NCBI GenBank assembly: GCA_002392545.1
Contig: DGHF01000082.1
Location: 1-6,022, forward strand
Source: Ruminococcus sp. UBA3855
Lineage (GTDB): Bacteria; Bacillota; Clostridia; Oscillospirales; Ruminococcaceae
Length of the DNA: 6,022 nucleotides
Direction: 5' to 3'
Positions within the stretch are counted from its first letter, which is position 1. Each line of letters opens with the position of its first letter. Of this stretch, positions 1 to 6,000 are shown one piece after another. The notes beneath the pieces are model-generated. The model was not told the DNA's origin and did no database searches. It was given only the letters and a program-made list of their open reading frames with translations. A program made the position numbers and the translations under genes.

Positions 1-1571
1 TCAAGGAAGGCACGAAAGCAAGCCCCTCTGATTCTGATTTCACCACTCTGACAATTGCCGGAATTGGAACTGATTTCCACGCAAAATGCAGAAATTCCGA
101 CGGTTCTCCGAACTTTGGCGGATTCGCTGAAACAACCTCCAGCAGTACTTACAAGAGTATCGGCTATCATTTCAGCTCCGGCGTTTCTCAAAATTCCAGC
201 CCCTCCATTCCTAACACTAAAGGCGGTGGCTCATCCTCCGGAACTGGAACTGACACTCCCTCCACAGATACTTACACCCCCGCAACATTTGCCGAAGGTT
301 CAGTTTTCATGATTAAAAATGTCAACAGCGGTCTTTATCTGGAAGTTGCCGGAAATGTCGCTGCCAACAGCACCAATGTACAGCAGTGGGGCGCAAACGG
401 CGAAGGCACTAATAATTCCGGTGTATGGAATACATGGAAACTTTACAGCGCAGGCGACGGCTATTACTATATTGCTTCCTGTGTCGGCGACGGCGGTACA
501 TATGTACTCGATATTGACGGAAAGAAAACTGCTGACGGCACAAATATTGCTATCTACCAGTACAAGGGCGCAGACAATCAGAAATTTATGCTGACCAAAA
601 ATTCTGACGGCTCTTACAAAATCCGTACCAAGATTTCCAGCGACAAGTCCGCCCTCGAAATCACCAACGGAAGCGCAGATTATGGCGCAAATGCTCAGCA
701 GTGGACGATTAACGGCGCAAATTGTCAGGATTGGGTGCTTGAATCCGTTCCCGACCCCGGAATCGAAATGAATACAAGCCTTGTTTATGGCTTTACCAAT
801 GTCAACAGCGGTCTTTCTATGGATATTGTCAACGGTACAATGGCTGATAATTCCAATGTTCAGCAGTGGGTTTCCAATGGCTACGATTGTCAGAAATGGG
901 TACTGAAAGCATTCGGCTCAGGCAATTATTATTACATCCGTTCCCTCCAAGACCAGACCTATGTGTTGAAGGCTGAAGGCAGTGCAAACGGCAGTAATAT
1001 TGATATTGTGACATTTTCCAGCAAGGATAGTGCGATGTTATTCCGCTTCACCAAAAATCTTGACGGCAGTTATGGAATTCTGACTCATGCATCTTCTGAC
1101 AAGGGTCTTGTCGAAGTTGCCAACGCAAGCGCAGACAACGGCGCAAATGTTCAGCAGTGGGAAGCAAATGGAAATAATTGTCAGAAATGGAATATCACTT
1201 CCGAAACAACCACTGTCGCTACTACTACCACCACCAAAGCAACCACCACAACAAAGGCTACTACCACCATTCAGCCGACTACTACCAAAGCTACCACTAC
1301 TACTAAGGCTACTACAACCACCGCTCAGCCTACCACTAAGGCGACTACTACCACAACTACTGCAACCACTACCACCACTGCAACTGCTCCCACAAAGGGC
1401 GATATTGTCAAGGATGGTTCTCTCAATGTTCAGGATATTTCCGCTCTCCAGAGCTATATCAGCAAGAAATCTTCCTTCACTCAGGAACAGTTTAACAATG
1501 CTGACTTGAATGGTGACGGAAAAGTCAATGTCATTGATTTGGCTTTGCTGAAACAGTCCCTCAAAAAGTAA
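1..1571 (+). CDS. Dockerin-bearing secreted carbohydrate-active protein with two RICIN/CBM13-like modules (5' partial)
   Basis: Codons read without a stop from base 3 to TAA at 1569-1571, so the gene enters from the left edge. The ATG at 309 is internal: the frame upstream is open and the lectin module starts before it. 522 residues are visible. Residues 1 to about 75 are the end of an unidentified, possibly catalytic, domain (motif FGGFAETTSSSTYKSIGYHF). A short Gly/Ser/Thr linker follows. Two ricin-B-like beta-trefoil modules (about 297-755 and 771-1202) each begin NVNSGL and carry VQQW/AQQW plus QDW or QKW motifs, typical of sugar-binding QxW repeats. A 64-residue Thr-rich linker (1206-1397) leads to a C-terminal type I dockerin (1398-1568). 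The dockerin would dock the enzyme onto a cohesin of a cellulosome-like scaffold, and the lectin modules would bind polysaccharide. Substrate and catalytic family cannot be told because the 5' part is missing. Confidence 0.92.
   Translation, partial: KEGTKASPSDSDFTTLTIAGIGTDFHAKCRNSDGSPNFGGFAETTSSSTYKSIGYHFSSGVSQNSSPSIPNTKGGGSSSGTGTDTPSTDTYTPATFAEGSVFMIKNVNSGLYLEVAGNVAANSTNVQQWGANGEGTNNSGVWNTWKLYSAGDGYYYIASCVGDGGTYVLDIDGKKTADGTNIAIYQYKGADNQKFMLTKNSDGSYKIRTKISSDKSALEITNGSADYGANAQQWTINGANCQDWVLESVPDPGIEMNTSLVYGFTNVNSGLSMDIVNGTMADNSNVQQWVSNGYDCQKWVLKAFGSGNYYYIRSLQDQTYVLKAEGSANGSNIDIVTFSSKDSAMLFRFTKNLDGSYGILTHASSDKGLVEVANASADNGANVQQWEANGNNCQKWNITSETTTVATTTTTKATTTTKATTTIQPTTTKATTTTKATTTTAQPTTKATTTTTTATTTTTATAPTKGDIVKDGSLNVQDISALQSYISKKSSFTQEQFNNADLNGDGKVNVIDLALLKQSLKK
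297..1202 (+). repeat. Tandem duplication of a RICIN-type module inside the dockerin gene
   Basis: Two copies of an approximately 150-residue module lie head to tail, 480 bp (160 codons) apart. The 19-nt string aatgtcaacagcggtcttt is identical at 318-336 and 798-816 and encodes NVNSGL in both. Each copy contains three weaker internal repeats of the beta-trefoil type, ending in NQKF/QDW in copy 1 and MLFRF/QKW in copy 2. The middle (beta) repeat of both copies lacks a clean QxW and is probably the least able to bind sugar. Confidence 0.75.
1398..1568 (+). other. Type I dockerin domain coding segment
   Basis: 57 residues hold two EF-hand-like Ca2+ loops. Loop 2, DLNGDGKVNVID, is canonical (D1, N3, D5, N9, D12). 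Loop 1, DIVKDGSLNVQD, has Val at position 3 where Asn or Asp normally ligates calcium. Residues at positions 10/11, which usually set cohesin specificity, are V/Q in loop 1 and V/I in loop 2, so the two halves are not equivalent. Its placement at the extreme C-terminus after a Thr linker is usual for Ruminococcus cellulosomal enzymes. Confidence 0.9.
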
Positions 1572-1611
1572 TCTTCTTTTCACCCCTCATTTGTTGGAAA
1601 TGAATACATTC

Positions 1612-1649
1612 AAAAAAAGACAGCTCCCGATTTCGGGGGCTGTCTTTTT
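1612..1649. terminator. Bidirectional rho-independent terminator between convergent genes
   Basis: A perfect hairpin with an 11-bp core stem pairs 1619-1629 with 1634-1644 (GACAGCTCCCG with CGGGGGCTGTC, one T-G wobble) around the loop ATTT. It is extended by A-T pairs on both sides. The + transcript ends in five T residues (1645-1649). The - transcript ends in seven U residues (complement of A1612-1618). It lies 40 nt after the dockerin stop and 16 nt after the lipoprotein stop, so it serves both transcripts. Confidence 0.93.
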
Positions 1650-1665
1650 GATTGATATGCAATTT

Positions 1666-3033
1666 TCAGGACAATGCCGAGCCGGTATCGTCTGCGAAAA
1701 ATGAAACCTGTATGCCGTCTTCTAAGGCGAATACATAAATTGCTGTTCCGTTGCCGACGGGGTTCGCTGTCCATGCGGTGTAATCTGATTCTGAATCGTC
1801 AGGACTTCCATAAATTTCTGTCATGGAATTTACCCAAAATGCATAGTTTCCGCTGTTGCTGTCAAAATAATTGATTCCGACTAAACCTAAACTTGTAAAG
1901 CATAGTACTGCATCACATTTCTTGTTCAGATAGGGCACATTTTCATATTCCATAATCAACTGCCACGGCTGATTGGGTTCATCCGTCTGATATTCATATA
2001 GTTGGGTATATGTCTGCATTTTTCGCCGTTCCGTGTCGATTCCTCCGTAAAATTGCAGACCATTCAAAAGGAAACTTTGTGCTGGATGAACGGTTTCTTC
2101 TACTGGAGGAGCTGTTTTGGGAATGACAGCTTCGGTTTTCTTTTCTTCTTCAGGTTCTTCCTGTTTGGCTGTCGTGACGACTGTCGCCGTGGTCGTGGTC
2201 ACGTTCTGACGGCTGTTTTTCGAGGTGGTGACAGCAGTGGAACGTGTCTCATTTTCGGGAATGGGGTCATTTTCAGAAAGTTCGTTTTCCGTTTCAGACT
2301 GTTCATTTTCTGAAATCTCCTCATTTTCGCCGTTTGGGTTTTCCATTGTCACTGATTCTACAGGAATATTTTCGTTTTCCTGTAAACCTCCAGACTGTGA
2401 CAATGTTTGGTCTGTCGTTTCCGTCGTGATGAAATTCGGAATATCATCTTCCATCAAGGGTGTATCTTCTGCGGGAATTACTGGTGTACGCAGTTCCGGT
2501 GTGGGAACAAAAACAGCTTGCTGTGTCCGTTCTTCGTGATTGTCATAGGATTTGTCAGGAGAGGCACTCACGGCATAAAATGAAATCTGTATCCCCTCTT
2601 CCAAATTGAACAAGTACATGGCGGTGTCTTTTCCGACTGGGTTCTGATACCATGAAGCCATTCCGCTCCCCTTTTCTGTCGGGAGTCCATAAATATCTTC
2701 CAGTTTCGTCATCCATTGGCGATAGGTCTGTTTTTTTTCAATATCGTGATAGTTCAGACCTGCAAACCCCTGATTCGTACAACAGACTGTCAGGTCACAA
2801 TCTGTTTCAAATAATACCGCTCCGGAATAATCCAATAAATATTGCTTCTGTTCGCCTTCTCCGGATTCTCGCTCCTGTAACAGCTCCATATCTGACAGCG
2901 CATTTTTTACTGTCTCCATGTCCGTGAACCATGCAATTCCCCTCAAAGGTGATGCCTGCTGTTCTGAAACCTGATTGCATCCCATCAGAAAAATCATCGG
3001 TATAATTCCCATGATGATAATTTTATTCCTCAT
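1666..3033 (-). CDS. Lipoprotein with duplicated unknown domain (third gene of sortase operon)
   Basis: 455 residues. The N-terminus MRNK plus a hydrophobic run ends in the lipobox L16-M17-G18-C19, so the protein is predicted to be lipid-anchored on the outer face of the membrane. Two copies of one domain, around residues 30-157 and 320-449, share LG/QGF-x-G-x-NY-x-D, an IYG-x-P turn and W-x2-NPVG-x2-TA-x-Y-x-F-x-LE-x-GIQ-x-SF. In the best block (127-154 against 420-447) 17 of 28 positions are identical. Both copies carry an aligned C-x4-C pair (C79/C84 and C373/C378). The linker between them (about 160-316) is of low complexity: acidic Glu/Asn/Ser-rich, then Thr-rich. I do not recognise the domain and assign no function. 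Its start overlaps the sortase end by 11 nt behind a strong GGAGGT, so it is translated with that gene. A role in handling or sensing the sortase substrate is only a contextual guess. Confidence 0.88.
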   Translation of the reverse strand: MRNKIIIMGIIPMIFLMGCNQVSEQQASPLRGIAWFTDMETVKNALSDMELLQERESGEGEQKQYLLDYSGAVLFETDCDLTVCCTNQGFAGLNYHDIEKKQTYRQWMTKLEDIYGLPTEKGSGMASWYQNPVGKDTAMYLFNLEEGIQISFYAVSASPDKSYDNHEERTQQAVFVPTPELRTPVIPAEDTPLMEDDIPNFITTETTDQTLSQSGGLQENENIPVESVTMENPNGENEEISENEQSETENELSENDPIPENETRSTAVTTSKNSRQNVTTTTATVVTTAKQEEPEEEKKTEAVIPKTAPPVEETVHPAQSFLLNGLQFYGGIDTERRKMQTYTQLYEYQTDEPNQPWQLIMEYENVPYLNKKCDAVLCFTSLGLVGINYFDSNSGNYAFWVNSMTEIYGSPDDSESDYTAWTANPVGNGTAIYVFALEDGIQVSFFADDTGSALS

Positions 3034-3673
3034 TTTGCACCTCCAATGCCCGAACTGTTACTCGGCTTCTGCCGTCCAGTGTACATGTGAACAGTGTCAA
3101 ATCCCATTCTTCCCCTGAGCCAAATTCCATTTTTTCAACGGCTGTCCCTGCTATCTGCTCAATGTTCATGACATAATAATGATGCTCGTTTCCGGTCACA
3201 TCTGTGAAAATAATCTCGGAACCGCTGGATAAATCGCCAATTTTCCCGAAATGTGAGCGGTAATTATGCCCTGCAATTATCAAATCCCCTGTCTGAAAAC
3301 TCCCACGATACCGACAGGGTGCAATTTTCAGATTCGGATAACTCCATTCACTCATAACAGGCAGTTCTATTCCAATATCTGAGATTTTAATAACGCCGAT
3401 GTATTCCGAACCATCCAGTCTGATGGCGATTTCCTCCAGAGCTTCTTCTGTCTCCTCGACGTACTCAGGAAAATATTCTTTCAAATAATCTGTTTCTTCT
3501 GTGGGCTGGGGCAATGCCTGAATTTCATCCATATCCCTGTGAAGAACGGAAAGAATTTCCTGTGCCTGTTCTCCGCTTTGTTCATCTTCGTGGACATTAT
3601 ACAAAACAAGAGACAGCGCAGCCAGAAGCAACGCTATCCCTGTTAAAATGCAAACCGTACTAAGGTTTTTCAT
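3023..3673 (-). CDS. Membrane-anchored sortase (cysteine transpeptidase)
   Basis: 216 residues. It would cut the LPQTG signal of the neighbouring surface protein between Thr and Gly and join the Thr to an amino group (cell wall peptide or a pilin lysine). One N-terminal membrane segment (residues 7-25) is followed by an acidic, Glu-rich stretch (27-85) and then the sortase barrel. The sortase signature is clear: IIAGHN with catalytic His136, TLFTC with catalytic Cys197, and Arg204 in RSRVTVR. There is no C-terminal membrane helix, unlike typical class C pilin polymerases, and the class cannot be settled by eye (class B- or D-like is possible). The start overlaps the stop of the surface protein gene as ATGA, behind AGAAGGA, which implies translational coupling and fits a dedicated substrate-enzyme pair. 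Confidence 0.93.
   Translation of the reverse strand: MKNLSTVCILTGIALLLAALSLVLYNVHEDEQSGEQAQEILSVLHRDMDEIQALPQPTEETDYLKEYFPEYVEETEEALEEIAIRLDGSEYIGVIKISDIGIELPVMSEWSYPNLKIAPCRYRGSFQTGDLIIAGHNYRSHFGKIGDLSSGSEIIFTDVTGNEHHYYVMNIEQIAGTAVEKMEFGSGEEWDLTLFTCTLDGRSRVTVRALEVQNEE
3039..3044 (-). promoter_or_regulatory. Ribosome binding site of the lipoprotein gene
   Basis: On the minus strand GGAGGT lies five bases before the ATG at 3033, inside the last codons of the sortase gene. It fixes the lipoprotein start even though the two genes overlap. Confidence 0.85.
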
Positions 3674-5007
3674 TCGTTTTCCTTCTTTCTCAGGTGGAGA
3701 CCCATTCCCATAAAGAACATTCCACCCACGGAAAGAAACGGCACAGGAAACCAGAGTTGTCCTGTCTGCGGAAGTTTTCCGCTACCTCCGCCACTGTTGC
3801 CACCACTTCCGCCGTTATTTCCACCATTTCCGCCTCCGGTGATGGTTCGGGCGGACGTGGTCTGAACGGTTTTTCTGACGGTTTCCACGGTTCTGTCAGA
3901 GGTTCTTAATGCTGTTGTCTGACCGCCTGCCTGTGTCTGGGTCGTGGAAATACTTCCTGTTGTAGCTGTTCCGGAAACAGCGGTTGTTTCAGCTGTCGAA
4001 AACTGTTGTGTGACGTTAAAGGTGGTCTGGGTTACAGTCGCTGTTTCATGACCGCCTGTCACTGCGGTTGTTGCGGTGGCAGTCTGACTTCCGTTTATTT
4101 CGCTTGTTCCGGTCTGCTGTTCATATCCACCCATGGGGGTCGTTGTGGTGCTAATTCTGGTTTCGTTGTTGTTACCGCTGAAAATGTCATCATGGGTGTT
4201 GACAATCAGATAATTTTTTTCGTTCTTCTTCACAACAACAGAATAGCCACTTGGTACTTCCCTTTCAATCACAATCCATTTCGCTTGGGCATCGCCTACC
4301 CACGAATACTGCCAGTCATTTTCTTGGCTGAGAACCTTCTGTTCATAATATTTATTGTCCTTGTAAATGGCAACGGTTATTGAAACAGCCCGATTCCAAA
4401 GCTGATTTTCGTCGTTCATCCAGATTTTTTTCACAGTATAGGTTGCACTTTCTCCACCAGACACCGCATTCCCCGTCTTCGTTTCAACCTTCGGAAATGC
4501 ATTCAGATTCGCTTCTTCCTTGCTGTCCATCTCAAAGAAAAGTGCGCTGGGGTCGTATTTGTATGCGCCCTGCTCGTATTCGTCTCCGCAGACAAGGTAC
4601 AGCCCATTTTCTAACCCCGTGAATTTCAAAATTCCGTTCTCATTTGTCCAGCCTTCATCAATGAACGGCAACTCGTCAACATCTGCATAGTTCCTGAGCG
4701 TTTCCGCCACGTTCGCCACAACTTCTGCATCCCATGTATTTGCGTTTTCGTCAACTTCTCCAAATGTTACATGGTAGTTTGCAAAATCATCTGTGAACTT
4801 GAATTCTCCTGCATCACGCTCGCCTACCTTGTAAATTCTCCAGTGCATTCCGTCTAAAATTCTGTCATCTTTTACGCAGTGGATTGACAACGTTCCTGTC
4901 GTTTCCTCTGCCCATGCATCATGTGCCAATACTCCTGCCGTGAACCACAACGCCACAGCAACACCGCAACACAATGCTCCTATCTTTTTACTAATCGTAT
5001 TCGTCAT
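3670..5007 (-). CDS. LPQTG cell-wall surface protein, pilin-like, with CNA-B domain
   Basis: 445 residues. The signal peptide has basic SKK, a hydrophobic core and probable cleavage after AWA (residue 33). Domain 1 (about 37-170) looks like a pilin or prealbumin-like beta fold and ends in the GLYLV strand. The junction NAFPKVETK resembles the VYPK pilin motif, with Lys173 as candidate linking residue. Domain 2 (about 186-272) is CNA-B-like: VKKIW, EREVPSGY and LIVNT give Lys194, Glu248 and Asn270 as candidate isopeptide-bond residues. A Thr/Ser-rich stalk (285-390) and a Gly/Asn-rich spacer (391-410) follow. The sorting signal is LPQTG (412-416), a hydrophobic segment and the basic tail LRKK. 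The protein is first in an operon with its sortase and probably displays on the wall as an adhesin or pilus subunit; its ligand is unknown. The start is supported by GGGAGG seven bases upstream. Confidence 0.92.
   Translation of the reverse strand: MTNTISKKIGALCCGVAVALWFTAGVLAHDAWAEETTGTLSIHCVKDDRILDGMHWRIYKVGERDAGEFKFTDDFANYHVTFGEVDENANTWDAEVVANVAETLRNYADVDELPFIDEGWTNENGILKFTGLENGLYLVCGDEYEQGAYKYDPSALFFEMDSKEEANLNAFPKVETKTGNAVSGGESATYTVKKIWMNDENQLWNRAVSITVAIYKDNKYYEQKVLSQENDWQYSWVGDAQAKWIVIEREVPSGYSVVVKKNEKNYLIVNTHDDIFSGNNNETRISTTTTPMGGYEQQTGTSEINGSQTATATTAVTGGHETATVTQTTFNVTQQFSTAETTAVSGTATTGSISTTQTQAGGQTTALRTSDRTVETVRKTVQTTSARTITGGGNGGNNGGSGGNSGGGSGKLPQTGQLWFPVPFLSVGGMFFMGMGLHLRKKENE
3680..3686 (-). 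promoter_or_regulatory. Ribosome binding site of the sortase gene
   Basis: On the minus strand AGAAGGA lies six bases before the ATG at 3673, within the sequence coding the basic tail of the surface protein. It supports the ATGA overlap as the real start. Confidence 0.8.
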
Positions 5008-5014
5008 TTTCTCG

Positions 5015-5020
5015 CCTCCC
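5015..5020 (-). promoter_or_regulatory. Ribosome binding site of the LPQTG protein gene
   Basis: On the minus strand GGGAGG is seven bases from the ATG at 5007. It selects this ATG as the start of the operon's first gene. Confidence 0.85.
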
Positions 5021-5053
5021 TCATTTCATGTTCCGAATGATATTCTCTTATTC

Positions 5054-5082
5054 ATTATAGCACAAACTTGCCATTTCGTCAA
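5054..5082 (-). promoter_or_regulatory. Sigma-A-like promoter of the surface protein-sortase-lipoprotein operon
   Basis: Read on the minus strand, -35 TTGACG (5082-5077) and -10 TATAAT (5059-5054) are separated by exactly 17 bp. The implied start near 5047 gives a leader of about 40 nt that includes the GGGAGG site. The match is near consensus, so basal expression should be fairly strong unless a repressor acts. No clear operator palindrome was seen. Confidence 0.82.
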
Positions 5083-5320
5083 GCTTTTCCAGTTTTGAAT
5101 CGTTCAATTTCGTGAAAATCATACAATTACTTTGTGTATATTTTATGCATAACAACAGTGTTTTTCGTGCTAGGCTTTAAAATACTCTTCCTTCTGTGTA
5201 TGGCGAATTGCTTCCGAAGATGTATCTGCTATTACGATATTTTTTTACCGAATATATATATTTTTATAGCAAAACTGACGAAATTTAACACTTTTGCGCG
5301 GAAAATTTATCCATAAGTGA
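5083..5320. other. AT-rich divergent intergenic segment, no gene seen
   Basis: About 240 bases between the two outward promoters. The only open frame of note (60 codons from a GTG at 5134) lacks a ribosome binding site and has an AT-driven composition rich in Phe, Ile, Cys and Tyr. I see no strong hairpin, tRNA or riboswitch-like structure. The segment may carry regulator sites for either side, but none can be named. Confidence 0.5.
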
Positions 5321-5349
5321 CTGACAAAGTTTCCATCAATTTATATAAT
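5321..5349 (+). promoter_or_regulatory. Sigma-A-like promoter of the truncated sensor gene
   Basis: -35 CTGACA (5321-5326) matches consensus at five of six bases. -10 TATAAT (5344-5349) is perfect, and the spacer is 17 bp. The implied start near 5356 gives a leader of about 57 nt to the ATG at 5413. Transcription signals therefore look intact although the gene behind them is short. Confidence 0.72.
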
Positions 5350-5398
5350 TATTATAAGAGAATTTGTGTATTTCTCTATTTTTTTATCAATACTTAGT

Positions 5399-5405
5399 GA
5401 GGTGG
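5399..5405 (+). promoter_or_regulatory. Ribosome binding site choosing ATG 5413
   Basis: GAGGTGG ends seven bases before the ATG at 5413. A nearer ATG at 5408 is only two bases from the site and leads to a seven-codon frame, so 5413 is preferred. Confidence 0.75.
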
Positions 5406-5412
5406 TTATGTT

Positions 5413-5718
5413 ATGGAACATCATGTTATGAGCCGTCACGATACAAGAATCAAAATGAGCAAGCGAAATTTTTTACTTGCTCTTGCCCTGCTGGTGGTGA
5501 CACACACCGTTACCAATATCGTACTTATGATAATGTACAAGAATTCCCTCAGCGGACAGATTAAGCAACGAATGCTGGATATTACTAATACTGCCTCATA
5601 TATGCTTGATGGCGATGTGCTTGCTACCATGCAAGCAGATGATATTGAAACACCCGAATATCAGGAGTCTCTTCAGATTTTGCGGATATTTGAGGAAAAC
5701 ATTGAGTTAGGATTCTGA
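5413..5718 (+). CDS. Truncated N-terminus of a membrane sensor-type protein (probable gene remnant)
   Basis: 101 residues. A short basic cytoplasmic start (R8, R12, K14, K17, R18) is followed by one membrane helix (about 20-42). The extracellular segment has IKQRMLDITNTASYMLDGDVL and TPEYQESLQILRIFEENIELGF. From memory, the pattern MLDGDVL...TPEYQ...L..F..NI.L is the start of the outer sensing domain in clostridial membrane sensors such as GGDEF (diguanylate cyclase) or chemoreceptor-like proteins. In these the chain normally continues into a Cache-like domain (often YIY next) and an output domain. Here TGA at 5716-5718 ends it where that domain should begin, and no frame beyond it restores a long product. 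Promoter and ribosome site are intact, so a short membrane peptide may still be made. Alternative: a genuine small membrane protein. Confidence 0.6.
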   Translation: MEHHVMSRHDTRIKMSKRNFLLALALLVVTHTVTNIVLMIMYKNSLSGQIKQRMLDITNTASYMLDGDVLATMQADDIETPEYQESLQILRIFEENIELGF

Positions 5719-5816
5719 AATATATAATTTGACACTTTTAATTATAGAAATCTGAAAATTTATATCCTTTTGAAGAAAATAGTATCAACTTATATGTTTA
5801 CCGTTCCTTATCTTAG
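5719..5816. other. AT-rich non-coding spacer after the truncated gene
   Basis: About 100 bases of strongly AT-rich sequence with stops in all + frames. There is no hairpin typical of a terminator directly after the stop at 5718, which agrees with the gene having lost its natural 3' end. Confidence 0.4.
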
Positions 5817-5832
5817 TATTACAGTTGTAAAA
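5817..5832 (+). repeat. Left terminal inverted repeat
   Basis: TATTACAGTTGTAAAA, the exact reverse complement of 5954-5969, preceded by TTAG. Confidence 0.8.
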
Positions 5833-5953
5833 TTGAAAAAGCTGATTTTATTTACCTTACAAACTTTGGCTTTTACTTTCATATGTGCTTTATAGTTGGA
5901 AACTTCATGGATAAATATCGATACATATTTTGCTTTTTAGTGGAAATCTGATG

Positions 5954-5969
5954 TTTTACAACTGTAATA
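5954..5969 (-). repeat. Right terminal inverted repeat
   Basis: TTTTACAACTGTAATA, the exact reverse complement of 5817-5832, followed by TTAG. Confidence 0.8.
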
Positions 5970-6000
5970 TTAGAACCTGTTTAGTATCTTTTAAGAATAA

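Larger units (their letters stand above)
5817..5969. mobile_element. Candidate MITE-like element with 16-bp terminal inverted repeats and TTAG flanks
   Basis: A 153-bp AT-rich segment without an open frame is bounded by perfect 16-bp inverted repeats (5817-5832 and 5954-5969). TTAG lies directly outside on each side (5813-5816 and 5970-5973), as expected for a 4-bp target duplication. Size, lack of coding capacity and ends fit a miniature inverted-repeat element mobilised by a transposase elsewhere. TTAG fits the YTAR target pattern I recall for IS701-type elements, but this family link is a guess. Alternative: paired arms of a regulatory RNA, with the matching flanks a coincidence. Confidence 0.5.

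Noticed and set aside
1206..1397. DNA tandem repeat in the Thr-rich linker
   Set aside because: Thr codons ACT/ACC/ACA are mixed with no fixed period. It is low-complexity protein sequence rather than a DNA repeat array.
309..1571. A complete 420-residue protein starting at ATG 309
   Set aside because: The frame is open to the left edge, the ATG lies inside the first lectin module and has no ribosome binding site before it. It is an internal methionine.
1038..1583. Minus-strand 181-codon frame rich in Ser, Gly and Cys
   Set aside because: It is the antisense of the Thr-rich linker and dockerin. Composition mirrors the Thr codons, and it has no start signals.
4006..4383. Plus-strand 125-codon frame opposite the surface protein gene
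   Set aside because: It lies wholly antisense to the CNA-B/Thr stalk coding region, with Cys/Gly-rich composition and no ribosome binding site.
5134..5316. Small 60-codon hydrophobic frame in the divergent intergenic region
   Set aside because: GTG start with no ribosome binding site. Residue content is what AT-rich random sequence gives, and it overlaps the -35 region of the following promoter.
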